Below, piece by piece: positions 1 through 5,694 of a DNA stretch of 6,372 nucleotides (position 1 is the first letter of the stretch; each line of letters opens with the position of its first letter). A program made the translations under genes and the position numbers. Source of the DNA: Parafilimonas sp. (GTDB lineage Bacteria > Bacteroidota > Bacteroidia > Chitinophagales > Chitinophagaceae); contig JAHEZC010000055.1 of assembly GCA_023251275.1 (NCBI GenBank), positions 1 to 6,372 of the forward strand, read 5' to 3'. The notes beneath the pieces were generated by a model, which saw nothing but the letters and a program-made list of their open reading frames with translations, was not told the origin of the DNA and made no database searches.

Positions 1-778
1 GGTAGCGAAAGTATTAAAGGCAGGGATGACGACAATGCAGATTGACAGTCTTTGTAACACATTCGTCCGGGATCATAAAGCTGTTCCATCTTTTTATAAT
101 TACCGGGGCTATCCTCATAATATCTGCGCATCTGTAAATGATGTAGTGGTTCATGGTTTTCCGAATAATGTTTCCCTGAAGGAAGGAGATATTATTTCAA
201 TTGATATGGGTGTAATACTCAATGGATGGCATGGCGACCATGCCTATACATTTATTCTTGGCGACGTAAGCGATGAGGTGTTACAACTTGTAAAAGTTAC
301 AAAAGAATCACTTTACAAGGGAATCGAAAAGGCAGTGGCCGGAAACAGAGTTGGAGATATTGCATACGCCATACAGGAATATACTGAAAAGAAACACGGC
401 TATGGCGTGGTGAGAGAATTGGTGGGTCATGGATTGGGAAAAAGCCTTCATGAAGATCCGCAGGTGCCAAATTTCGGAAAACGCGGCAATGGTACTAAAT
501 TACATGAGAACGCGGTACTCGCCATTGAACCTATGATTAACATGGGCACAAAGGATGTTTATACTGAAGATGACGGATGGACAGTTCGCACCCGTGATGG
601 CAAGCCTTCTGTACATTTCGAACATGATGTTTGTGTAAAAAAAGTCGAAGCACTGATACTTTCCGATTATTCCTTTATTGAAACTGCTGAACAGTCAAAT
701 ATCAACCTGAATACTGCATACTGGAAAAAAGAAGTTTTCCTTGTGGAAAATAATTTAGCGAATGTTTTGCTGCAGTGA
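1..778 (+). CDS. map: Type I methionine aminopeptidase, 5'-truncated by the window edge
   Basis: Cytosolic dinuclear-metal protease that removes the initiator methionine from new proteins. The frame is already open at base 2, reading VAKVLKAG before the first ATG at 26. That stretch aligns with the usual family N-terminus, so the ATG at 26 is internal and the true start lies before the window. Counting from that ATG as residue 1, all five metal ligands are present: Asp60 (SIDMG), Asp71 (HGDHAYTF), His135 (GHGLG), Glu168 (AIEPM) and Glu199 (HFEHD). The substrate-pocket histidines His43 and His142 are also there. The catalytic domain is intact to the stop, followed by a short C-terminal tail of about 40 residues after the last ligand. 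In many Bacteroidota map sits in the ribosomal-protein operon before infA. Here the next gene is a convergent cytochrome operon, so this copy is either outside that cluster or a paralogue; the window cannot decide. Confidence 0.95.
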   Translation, partial: VAKVLKAGMTTMQIDSLCNTFVRDHKAVPSFYNYRGYPHNICASVNDVVVHGFPNNVSLKEGDIISIDMGVILNGWHGDHAYTFILGDVSDEVLQLVKVTKESLYKGIEKAVAGNRVGDIAYAIQEYTEKKHGYGVVRELVGHGLGKSLHEDPQVPNFGKRGNGTKLHENAVLAIEPMINMGTKDVYTEDDGWTVRTRDGKPSVHFEHDVCVKKVEALILSDYSFIETAEQSNINLNTAYWKKEVFLVENNLANVLLQ

Positions 779-830
779 TTCTTTAAAAAGCAGAACTGGT
801 TTACGCAAAATATGAATTAAACGAACCGAC

Positions 831-870
831 AAGAGGCAATTATTCTTAGTTGAATAGAATTTTGCCGCTT
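831..870. terminator. Hairpin between convergent map and cytochrome genes
   Basis: Bases 831-846 pair with 856-870 around a 9-base loop. There is an inner five-pair stem (ATTCT/AGAAT), a small internal loop, a GGCAA/TTGCC block, one A-G mismatch and an outer AAG/CTT. On the plus strand it is followed by an AT-rich tail (ATTATTATTG) and would end map transcripts. On the minus strand it begins just after the stop of the small cytochrome gene and may work in both directions, although the minus-strand tail is not strongly U-rich. Termination is inferred from structure and position only. Confidence 0.5.
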
Positions 871-874
871 ATTA

Positions 875-1150
875 TTATTGATTGTTTGTGCTTTTGAGAA
901 AATCAATGATTTTATTAATATCTGTTTGTGTAAGGTTTGCTCTTACCTGCATGTGCATACCAACAATTTCCCAATTATCATTATTGAATTCACCGGGACC
1001 AGGAGAATTATGGCAGCGGTTACAATTTTCCGCCCATAACTGAGCACCTGATTTATCCGCAACTTTTTTAGAAACATTACATCCATTTGTTAATAGTGAT
1101 AATAGTGCAACAAGTAAGATGAATGTTGTTATAATGATTGACTTTTTCAT
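875..1150 (-). CDS. Small monoheme cytochrome c lipoprotein
   Basis: A 91-residue envelope electron carrier, last gene of the minus-strand cytochrome-porin operon. A hydrophobic segment (residues 4-20) ends in LTNGC, a plausible lipobox with Cys24 as the lipidated residue, so the mature protein is probably membrane-anchored. CNRCH at 43-47 is the only heme c attachment motif, with His47 as proximal ligand. The distal ligand should lie in the VGMHMQ segment: Met65 or Met67, with His66 between them. The C-terminal helix (about 74-88) fits a minimal class I cytochrome c fold of roughly 65 residues after the lipid anchor. It starts 18 bases after the porin stop, consistent with co-transcription. 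No Shine-Dalgarno is visible; the region before the ATG is A/T-rich, as is usual in Bacteroidota. Redox partner and substrate are unknown. The heme motif makes the family call firm; lipidation is inferred. Confidence 0.85.
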   Translation of the reverse strand: MKKSIIITTFILLVALLSLLTNGCNVSKKVADKSGAQLWAENCNRCHNSPGPGEFNNDNWEIVGMHMQVRANLTQTDINKIIDFLKSTNNQ

Positions 1151-1168
1151 GGCAATTATTTTTAAATA

Positions 1169-2260
1169 TTAAAATCCAAATACAATCTGTGCAGAAAATA
1201 CATCGGGAATGTCTTTTTGCTTTTCCAGTCCCAGTTTCAGCAGGCAATTCCATTTAAGCCAGTAATCCAAAGCCACTTCAAACTGGCTGATATTGCTGCC
1301 ACCCCAAGGCGCATCGTTAGGCCTGTTGAAAAAGGAATAGCGCCCTGCCAATTCAAGGTTTCTTACGAATTTACTATCCGCCAATGAGGGGCGTATTGTA
1401 GCACAGGCATAATAAGCAGTCGCCTTGTTGGTAAAAGTATATTCGGTGCTGTCTTCTTTAAAGTAGGTTTGATCATCTGTTTTCTGGTATTTTAATTCCC
1501 CGATAAGTCTTATCGTGCATTTTATCCCCGGAATGTTGTGGAAATAATTCAGGTCAACGGCCTGCATGTGCACACCCGTATTCAGGTAAGGTGATTCTGC
1601 ATCTCCTGTCTTGGATTTATTTTGAAATGAATAACCTATTTCAAGGCTTGAGTTGGCAAATGGTAAAATAGCAATGCGGCCACCTGCTGCTGCATATTTG
1701 TTATTGGATGTGTATGCTTCGTATTCGAATTGGCCTGCATTTTCCTCATCCGTCAGCAGTTGGGGGCCATTAGAGATATAAAAATCATAATTCAGTTTCA
1801 TATCACCAATAGGGATAGCTCCTAATGCACCAACACCTGTTTCATTCATTGCACCAATACCACCATCGCCAAAGCCTGTCGGGCTTCCTGAAAACCTGTT
1901 TATAAATCCTTCACCCATTCGTCCTCTGTAAGCGCCAAACTTAGGCAGGAAGCGGCCTGCATGCAGTATGAGGTACGGATTTACCATATAACACATGTTG
2001 GCATATTCCAATCCTACATCTACTGCACCATCCCCTGTTTCAATTTCAACTTCAGCTTCTGCAAAAAGCTTGTCTGATATTTTCCATAGAAAAATAGGCT
2101 TAAAATTCAAATCCCCAAAAGAAGCTTCTCCCTTGTTTGCTGAATAAGTCGCTTCAGCATTCCCCAGAATCACAAATTTGTTTTCTCCGGGGGATTTCGT
2201 TTGTGCTGATAACATGCTGACTGCAGTAAGGCATATTATTAACGGGATTACTTTTTTCAT
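1169..2260 (-). CDS. Outer-membrane beta-barrel porin in a cytochrome operon
   Basis: A predicted 363-residue outer-membrane barrel. The chosen start is the ATG ending at 2260, because it begins a clean signal peptide: MKK, hydrophobic residues 4-17, likely cleavage after Ala19 (LSA-Q). An in-frame ATG 111 bases further upstream would overlap the previous cytochrome gene and bury this signal. The mature protein shows alternating amphipathic strands rich in Tyr/Phe and Gly, and ends in Phe363 (IVFGF), the usual outer-membrane barrel C-terminus. HAGRFLPKFG (100-109), the Gly-rich loop after it and YDFYISNGPQ (158-167) resemble the phosphate-selective porin O/P-like group. The size suits about 16 strands. 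It lies 4 bases downstream of one cytochrome gene and 18 bases upstream of another. The substrate is not evident. The neighbours suggest a redox-linked rather than a phosphate role, but that is inference. Confidence 0.8.
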   Translation of the reverse strand: MKKVIPLIICLTAVSMLSAQTKSPGENKFVILGNAEATYSANKGEASFGDLNFKPIFLWKISDKLFAEAEVEIETGDGAVDVGLEYANMCYMVNPYLILHAGRFLPKFGAYRGRMGEGFINRFSGSPTGFGDGGIGAMNETGVGALGAIPIGDMKLNYDFYISNGPQLLTDEENAGQFEYEAYTSNNKYAAAGGRIAILPFANSSLEIGYSFQNKSKTGDAESPYLNTGVHMQAVDLNYFHNIPGIKCTIRLIGELKYQKTDDQTYFKEDSTEYTFTNKATAYYACATIRPSLADSKFVRNLELAGRYSFFNRPNDAPWGGSNISQFEVALDYWLKWNCLLKLGLEKQKDIPDVFSAQIVFGF

Positions 2261-2264
2261 CTTG

Positions 2265-2708
2265 TCATTTTTTTGGAGTTTTTGCAAGAGTGCGTATATA
2301 ATTAACCAATTCCCACCGTTGGTTATCAGTAAGTGCTGTTTTATAAGAAGGCATTGGGTTACGTCCTTCACTTATCATCCAAAACAGCGCACCGTCAGTT
2401 TGTTTCTGTATTATACCCGATGAATGATCTGCCGGTTTAGTAGCTAACCCTGATGCAGCCGCACCACCACCCCTTCCTTTATTGCCGTGGCAGGGGCTGC
2501 AATATGTAGTGTAAATTACCTGCGCATATTTCAGCGTTTCTATATTTCCTGCGAGTGGGTTCTTTACACCTGCTGCTTCGTCTGGGGCTGTCCATGTTTT
2601 GCTTTGAGCATTTGCAATACAAACTGAGATTAAGAAAGCACAACTGCTTATGAAAAGAGTGAGGAGTTTTTTCAATGAAGCTGACTTAATATTGGATTTT
2701 TTTCTCAT
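2265..2708 (-). CDS. Exported monoheme class I cytochrome c
   Basis: A 147-residue c-type cytochrome, first gene of the three-gene operon. The N-terminus is basic (Arg/Lys at 2-14), then hydrophobic from 15 to 32, ending in ANAQ. Cleavage after Ala34 would release it into the periplasm. CSPCHG at 70-75 attaches one heme c, with His74 as proximal ligand. MPSY at 119-122 supplies the distal Met119 in the normal spacing, and the final helix (LTDNQRWELVNYIRTL, 126-141) is the standard class I cytochrome terminus. The Gly-rich stretch right after the heme motif and the GALFWMISEGRNPMP segment resemble the single-heme cytochromes that feed or drain membrane oxidoreductases. The stop is 4 bases from the porin start, so the two are almost certainly co-transcribed. 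It lacks the AxPFAxR-type motif that I recall near the heme of Cyc2 iron oxidases. The electron partner is unknown. Confidence 0.9.
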   Translation of the reverse strand: MRKKSNIKSASLKKLLTLFISSCAFLISVCIANAQSKTWTAPDEAAGVKNPLAGNIETLKYAQVIYTTYCSPCHGNKGRGGGAAASGLATKPADHSSGIIQKQTDGALFWMISEGRNPMPSYKTALTDNQRWELVNYIRTLAKTPKK

Positions 2709-2739
2709 CGGCTTTATTGTTTGATTACAGCAGTAAAGC

Positions 2740-2753
2740 TAAAACCGGTTCTA
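2740..2753. promoter_or_regulatory. Imperfect palindrome ahead of the cytochrome operon
   Basis: TAAAACCGGTTCTA is a 14-base inverted repeat with a perfect 8-base core (AACCGGTT) and one mismatch per half. It begins 31 bases upstream of the first cytochrome start codon, a normal place for an operator or promoter-proximal site. No regulator can be named from it, and short palindromes also occur by chance. Confidence 0.25.
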
Positions 2754-2832
2754 AAGGCAATAAATAATGTTTGTCAGGATATGAACTGATTCAAATCATC
2801 TTTTAAAGAAGCTTGTTTCTTATAATCAATAA

Positions 2833-2852
2833 CTGCTTATTGAGCTAAGCAG
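2833..2852. repeat. Seven-pair perfect inverted repeat (hairpin)
   Basis: CTGCTTA (2833-2839) and TAAGCAG (2846-2852) are perfect reverse complements around the 6-base loop TTGAGC. No U-tract follows on the plus strand, and only a weakly U-rich stretch (TTATTGATT) follows on the minus strand, so it is a poor intrinsic terminator. It sits about 125 bases upstream of the cytochrome operon and could be an operator or an element of a long leader. Confidence 0.3.
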
Positions 2853-2908
2853 GAAGTAAGCTACAGATTAAAAACCTGTTCCGGCCTATTATTTTATGAG
2901 GAGTAATA

Positions 2909-2983
2909 ATGAGTGAATGTTGTATAAAACTGATCTGTAAGATGCAGCACTGCAAGCAAATAAAGTATAATAATCTGAATTAG
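2909..2983 (+). CDS. Possible 24-residue Cys-rich small ORF
   Basis: ATG at 2909 is preceded at a good distance by GAGGAG (2898-2903), an unusually strong Shine-Dalgarno for this sequence. The 24-codon frame ends in TAG and contains Cys at positions 4, 5, 10 and 15 (starting MSECCIKLIC). There is no signal peptide or recognisable family. The frame is short enough to occur by chance, and it lies opposite to the direction of both flanking genes. It is listed because of the ribosome site and cysteine content, not because expression is shown. Confidence 0.15.
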   Translation: MSECCIKLICKMQHCKQIKYNNLN

Positions 2984-3140
2984 TCACATCAGTTTAATTG
3001 TTTATCCTGTTACGCATCTGAAATTAAAGACATCAGAAAAATACGAGCCGTGTTTATGTTTTGAAAGATTAGTATGACAGATGTTTGTGATGGTGAACTT
3101 CTTAAAGGCTCTGAAATATTTTATACTAATTTTCAGAAAA

Positions 3141-3168
3141 TAAAAAATAAAACCTGCACTTGACAGGT
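3141..3168 (-). terminator. Second terminator-like hairpin behind glyA
   Basis: Read on the minus strand, ACCTG and CAGGT (3164-3168 and 3152-3156) form a five-pair stem with a 7-base loop, followed directly by the T-rich run TTTATTTTTTA. It lies downstream of glyA and just beyond another hairpin at 3183-3207, giving a tandem pair. The plus-strand TTGACA inside it is probably incidental. Confidence 0.45.
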
Positions 3169-3182
3169 AAACTATCAAAGGG

Positions 3183-3207
3183 AAAAAATATCAGTAGGTA
3201 ACTACTG
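3183..3207 (-). terminator. glyA intrinsic terminator candidate
   Basis: On the minus strand, a perfect six-pair stem (CAGTAG/CTACTG, 3192-3197 with 3202-3207) closes a four-base loop and is followed by ATATTTTTT. It starts 31 bases after the glyA stop. The stem is short with half G/C pairs, but the T-run and position fit Rho-independent termination. Confidence 0.5.
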
Positions 3208-3237
3208 CAGCATTTTATGATCAATGGAAATATTTTC

Positions 3238-4518
3238 TTATCTCATCTCCGGGTAAAGCGGAAACTGCTTCATAAATTCATTTACTTGTTTTTTTGTAAC
3301 GCCAATTAGATTACTGTCATCTGGATTCATTAACACAATATCAATAGCATTTACCACAAACTCCATGTCTTCTTCCATCATGCCGCGTGTAGTAATAGCA
3401 GGTACACCAATACGAATGCCGCTCGTAACAAAAGCGCTTTTATCATCAAAAGGTACCATATTTTTATTGACGGTAATATCTGCAAGGCCCAGCACCTGCT
3501 CAGCCTTTTTACCACTGATATTTTTATTGCGCAGGTCAATCAGCATTAAATGATTATCAGTGCCATTGCTGATGATATTGTAACCTTTTTCTGCGAATGC
3601 TTTTGCCATTGCGGCTGCATTGCTGATAATTTGCTTTGCATAAACCGTAAATTCATCGCTCAGTATCTCACCGAAAGAAACAGCCTTTGCTGCGATCACA
3701 TGCTCGAGAGGCCCGCCCTGTGTGCCGGGAAATACAGCCATATCAAGCAAATGACTCATCATCCGGGTATTGCCTTTTGGATCTTTTAACCCGAAAGGAT
3801 TTTCAAAATCTTTCCCCATCATAATGATTCCGCCACGTGGGCCTCGAAGGGTTTTATGGGTTGTAGATGTAACAAAATGACAATGCTCAAAAGGATCGTT
3901 CAATAGTTTCTTTGCGATTAACCCTGCAGGATGGGCAATATCGGCCATTACGAATGCACCCGCTTCATCAGCGGCTTTGCGTATGCGTGCATAATCCCAG
4001 TCTCGGCTATAGGCGCTTGCTCCGCAGATAATGAGTTTAGGTTTTATTTCACGTGCTCTTGTTTCGAGCATATCATAATCCACGAAGCCTGTTTCTTTTA
4101 CCACGCCGTAAAAATGTGCTTTGTAGAGCTTGCCGCTGAAGTTTACCGGGGAACCATGCGTTAAATGCCCGCCCATGCTAAGGTCAAGACCCAGGATATC
4201 ATCACCAGGCTGAAGCACCGCCATGCATACAGCAGCATTTGCCTGTGCGCCGCTATGCGGCTGCACATTGGCATAAGCAATATTAAAAACCTGTTTCAAA
4301 CGGTCAATAGCCAATTGCTCTGTCTGGTCAACAATTTCACAACCGCCGTAATACCTGCGGCCCGGGTAACCTTCTGCATATTTGTTTGTCATCACGTTGC
4401 CCATTGCCTGCATTACCTGCAGGCTGGTAAAATTTTCGGAAGCGATCAATTCAAGGCCATGCCGCTGGCGCTCCAGTTCTTTATGTATCAGGTCAAATAC
4501 TGCCGTATCTCTTTGCAT
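3238..4518 (-). CDS. glyA: Serine hydroxymethyltransferase
   Basis: PLP-dependent cytosolic enzyme that interconverts serine plus tetrahydrofolate with glycine plus 5,10-methylene-tetrahydrofolate, the main source of one-carbon units. The 426-residue product matches the full family length. The PLP lysine is Lys222 in [14 protein letters not shown]. Other conserved sites are LELIASENF (22-30), Glu49 and Tyr56/Tyr57 in [13 protein letters not shown], His118 stacking on the cofactor, Asp193 and His196 in ADIAHPAGL, and Arg369 in SGIRIG, which binds the substrate carboxylate. The ATG at 4518 gives the normal short N-terminus, with a consensus-like -7 element just upstream. It stands alone on the minus strand: more than 500 bases separate it from the cytochrome operon, with two terminator hairpins between, and the nagB-like gene is divergent. 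No catalytic residue is missing, so it is expected to be functional. Confidence 0.98.
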   Translation of the reverse strand: MQRDTAVFDLIHKELERQRHGLELIASENFTSLQVMQAMGNVMTNKYAEGYPGRRYYGGCEIVDQTEQLAIDRLKQVFNIAYANVQPHSGAQANAAVCMAVLQPGDDILGLDLSMGGHLTHGSPVNFSGKLYKAHFYGVVKETGFVDYDMLETRAREIKPKLIICGASAYSRDWDYARIRKAADEAGAFVMADIAHPAGLIAKKLLNDPFEHCHFVTSTTHKTLRGPRGGIIMMGKDFENPFGLKDPKGNTRMMSHLLDMAVFPGTQGGPLEHVIAAKAVSFGEILSDEFTVYAKQIISNAAAMAKAFAEKGYNIISNGTDNHLMLIDLRNKNISGKKAEQVLGLADITVNKNMVPFDDKSAFVTSGIRIGVPAITTRGMMEEDMEFVVNAIDIVLMNPDDSNLIGVTKKQVNEFMKQFPLYPEMR

Positions 4519-4535
4519 GCAGATAAAATTTGCCG

Positions 4536-4543
4536 CAAAGATA
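4536..4543 (-). promoter_or_regulatory. glyA promoter, Bacteroidota -7 element
   Basis: On the minus strand the sequence reads TATCTTTG, an exact match to the Bacteroidota housekeeping -7 consensus TAnnTTTG. It lies 17 bases upstream of the glyA ATG, which would give a short leader of about 10 bases. A matching -33 TTTG box is not obvious at the usual spacing. Confidence 0.55.
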
Positions 4544-4719
4544 GGAGATGGATGATTTGATGATCAGGGAATTGTTTGCAGTAAAAAACGATGAAGATTT
4601 AGGTATATGTTGAATCCGCATCAGAAATTTGTGTTGCTTAGTTTGTTTAATCATGTAAACCAAGACACGGAAAAAATACAATGCCTGATCCTTTCGATTC
4701 CTTTTAGTGTGATGGCATT

Positions 4720-4836
4720 ATGAAACCTAATTTTGTTTTCTTTAAAATTGCAGTAAAAAAAATAACAAAGTTGAAGATGAAGCAGCTAAACCCGGATGCA
4801 GATGGAATGCTTTGCACCTTTAGGATCAATAGGTAA
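4720..4836 (+). CDS. Possible 38-residue basic small ORF
   Basis: An ATG-to-TAA frame in the glyA-nagB gap encodes a Lys-rich peptide (starting MKPNFVFFKIAVKKITK). It has no signal peptide, family match or clear ribosome site. It ends 56 bases before the nagB start and runs in the same direction, so it could be a leader peptide, but chance is the simpler explanation. Confidence 0.12.
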   Translation: MKPNFVFFKIAVKKITKLKMKQLNPDADGMLCTFRINR

Positions 4837-4892
4837 AGAAGGTATCGCTCTAAAAAAATAAAGAACCTGTTTACAGAATCTAAATTGTCACA

Positions 4893-5651
4893 ATGAATAT
4901 TCATATATCACAAACTCCGCAGGATTTAGGCAAAGCAGCCGGATCTGCCGCTGCACAAATAATCCGCGAAGTGATTGTTGCCAATGGAACAGTGAATATA
5001 ATTCTTGCTACAGGCAGCAGCCAATTTGAAACAATCAATCAACTGATCTCACAAAAAAATATAGACTGGAGCAAAGTCGTGATGTTTCATCTTGATGAAT
5101 ACATTGGTTTGCCGGTTGCGCATGGTGCGGGTTTCAGAAAATATCTGCAGGAAAGATTTATTTCAAAAGTTCCGTCACTAAAAGCTTTTTATTTAATCAA
5201 GGGTGAAACAGATGCACAGCAAGAATGCGATCGCCTTGGGAAATTGATTACTGATCACCCCATTGATGTGGCGCTTGTTGGAATTGGTGAAAACGGGCAT
5301 CTTGCATTCAATGATCCGCCTGCGGATTTTGAAACAGAAGAGCCTTATATCATTGTTAAATTGGATGAGGCATGCAGAAGACAGCAATTGGGCGAAGGTT
5401 GGTTTCATTCCTTTGAAGAAGTGCCACGCAGTGCAATCAGTATGTCCATAAAACAAATTTTAAAATCAAAACATATCATTTGTTCTGTACCTGATGCAAG
5501 AAAAGCAATCGCTGTAAAAAATTGTGTGGGGCAACCGGTGAGTAATCTTTATCCTGCAGGTATTTTACAATTGCATGCAAACTGCACTCTTTACCTGGAT
5601 AAATTTTCTGCTGCACTTATCCCGGAAAATATTCTTTTGCAGATCGTATGA
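4893..5651 (+). CDS. nagB: NagB-type glucosamine-6-phosphate deaminase
   Basis: A cytosolic enzyme of the NagB/6-phosphogluconolactonase fold, expected to convert glucosamine 6-phosphate to fructose 6-phosphate and ammonia, the step that feeds amino sugars into glycolysis. The 252 residues are near the family norm. Visible motifs are ATGSSQ (39-44, phosphate loop), FHLDEYIGLP (65-74) with Asp68 as the ring-opening/proton-transfer Asp, GIGENGHLAFNDP (130-142) with catalytic His136, Arg162/Arg163, PDARKA (200-205) and ILQLHANCTLYLD (224-236). Compared with E. coli NagB as I recall it, the Asp beside the catalytic His is Asn134 and the active-site Glu is Asp141. Asn at the first position is common in other NagB clades. 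The GEGWF insert (168-171) marks a diverged clade, so activity on a related sugar phosphate is possible. The sugar-transporter gene starts 43 bases downstream, supporting a catabolic role. Confidence 0.85.
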   Translation: MNIHISQTPQDLGKAAGSAAAQIIREVIVANGTVNIILATGSSQFETINQLISQKNIDWSKVVMFHLDEYIGLPVAHGAGFRKYLQERFISKVPSLKAFYLIKGETDAQQECDRLGKLITDHPIDVALVGIGENGHLAFNDPPADFETEEPYIIVKLDEACRRQQLGEGWFHSFEEVPRSAISMSIKQILKSKHIICSVPDARKAIAVKNCVGQPVSNLYPAGILQLHANCTLYLDKFSAALIPENILLQIV

Positions 5652-5668
5652 TTTTCATTGTATCTTTT
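5636..5668 (+). promoter_or_regulatory. Possible promoter for the sugar transporter
   Basis: TTTG at 5636-5639 is followed after 21 bases by TATCTTTT (5661-5668), one mismatch from the -7 consensus TAnnTTTG. Both the boxes and the spacing fit Bacteroidota promoters. The -33 box lies inside the end of the nagB-like gene and the -7 box in the 43-base gap. It would allow the transporter to be transcribed separately as well as by readthrough. Confidence 0.4.
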
Positions 5669-5694
5669 TGGTACATTCGGAATAATTAAAATTC

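Larger units (their letters stand above)
2709..3237. other. Intergenic region between glyA and the cytochrome operon
   Basis: About 530 bases with no convincing gene, tRNA or mobile-element remnant. It is downstream of glyA and upstream of the cytochrome operon, both on the minus strand, so it should carry glyA termination signals near its right end and the operon promoter near its left end. The terminator hairpins are visible and listed separately. No clear TAnnTTTG element for the operon was found on the minus strand. Several short palindromes lie at 2740-2852. One very short plus-strand reading frame with a good ribosome site is noted at 2909-2983. Confidence 0.7.
4519..4892. other. Divergent intergenic region between glyA and nagB
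   Basis: This 374-base AT-rich stretch carries the upstream regions of two divergent genes. The glyA -7 element is near its left end. A quasi-palindrome lies at 4642-4663 (GTTTA/TAAAC arms around a 6-base centre, with a partial outer extension). A 38-codon plus-strand frame at 4720-4836 is the only small ORF of note. No RNA gene or riboswitch was recognised. Confidence 0.6.

Noticed and set aside
26..28. ATG at 26 as the true start of the aminopeptidase gene
   Set aside because: The frame is open to the window edge and the residues before this ATG match the family N-terminus, so it is an internal Met.
2261..2371. An N-terminal extension of the porin by 37 residues from an upstream in-frame ATG
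   Set aside because: It would overlap the end of the cytochrome gene and place a clear signal peptide inside the protein. The ATG at 2260 starts that signal directly.
2787..2800. A tRNA T-loop-like GATTCAAATC
   Set aside because: The flanking bases cannot form a five-pair T-stem, and no acceptor or anticodon arm is found nearby.
3160..3165. TTGACA as a sigma70-type -35 box on the plus strand
   Set aside because: It lies inside a terminator-like hairpin, Bacteroidota promoters do not use this box, and no plus-strand gene follows.
3365..4560. Several plus-strand frames of 62-131 codons over glyA
   Set aside because: They are antisense to a complete serine hydroxymethyltransferase gene and have no domain signs of their own.
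4881..4888. TAAATTGT as the -7 element for nagB
   Set aside because: It matches the consensus poorly and is only 4 bases from the start codon, which would require a leaderless transcript. No -33 box is evident.
4493..4904. Two minus-strand frames of 62 and 66 codons in the glyA-nagB gap
   Set aside because: Each overlaps the start of a real gene, reads as low-complexity translation of AT-rich spacer and lacks a ribosome site or family signature.
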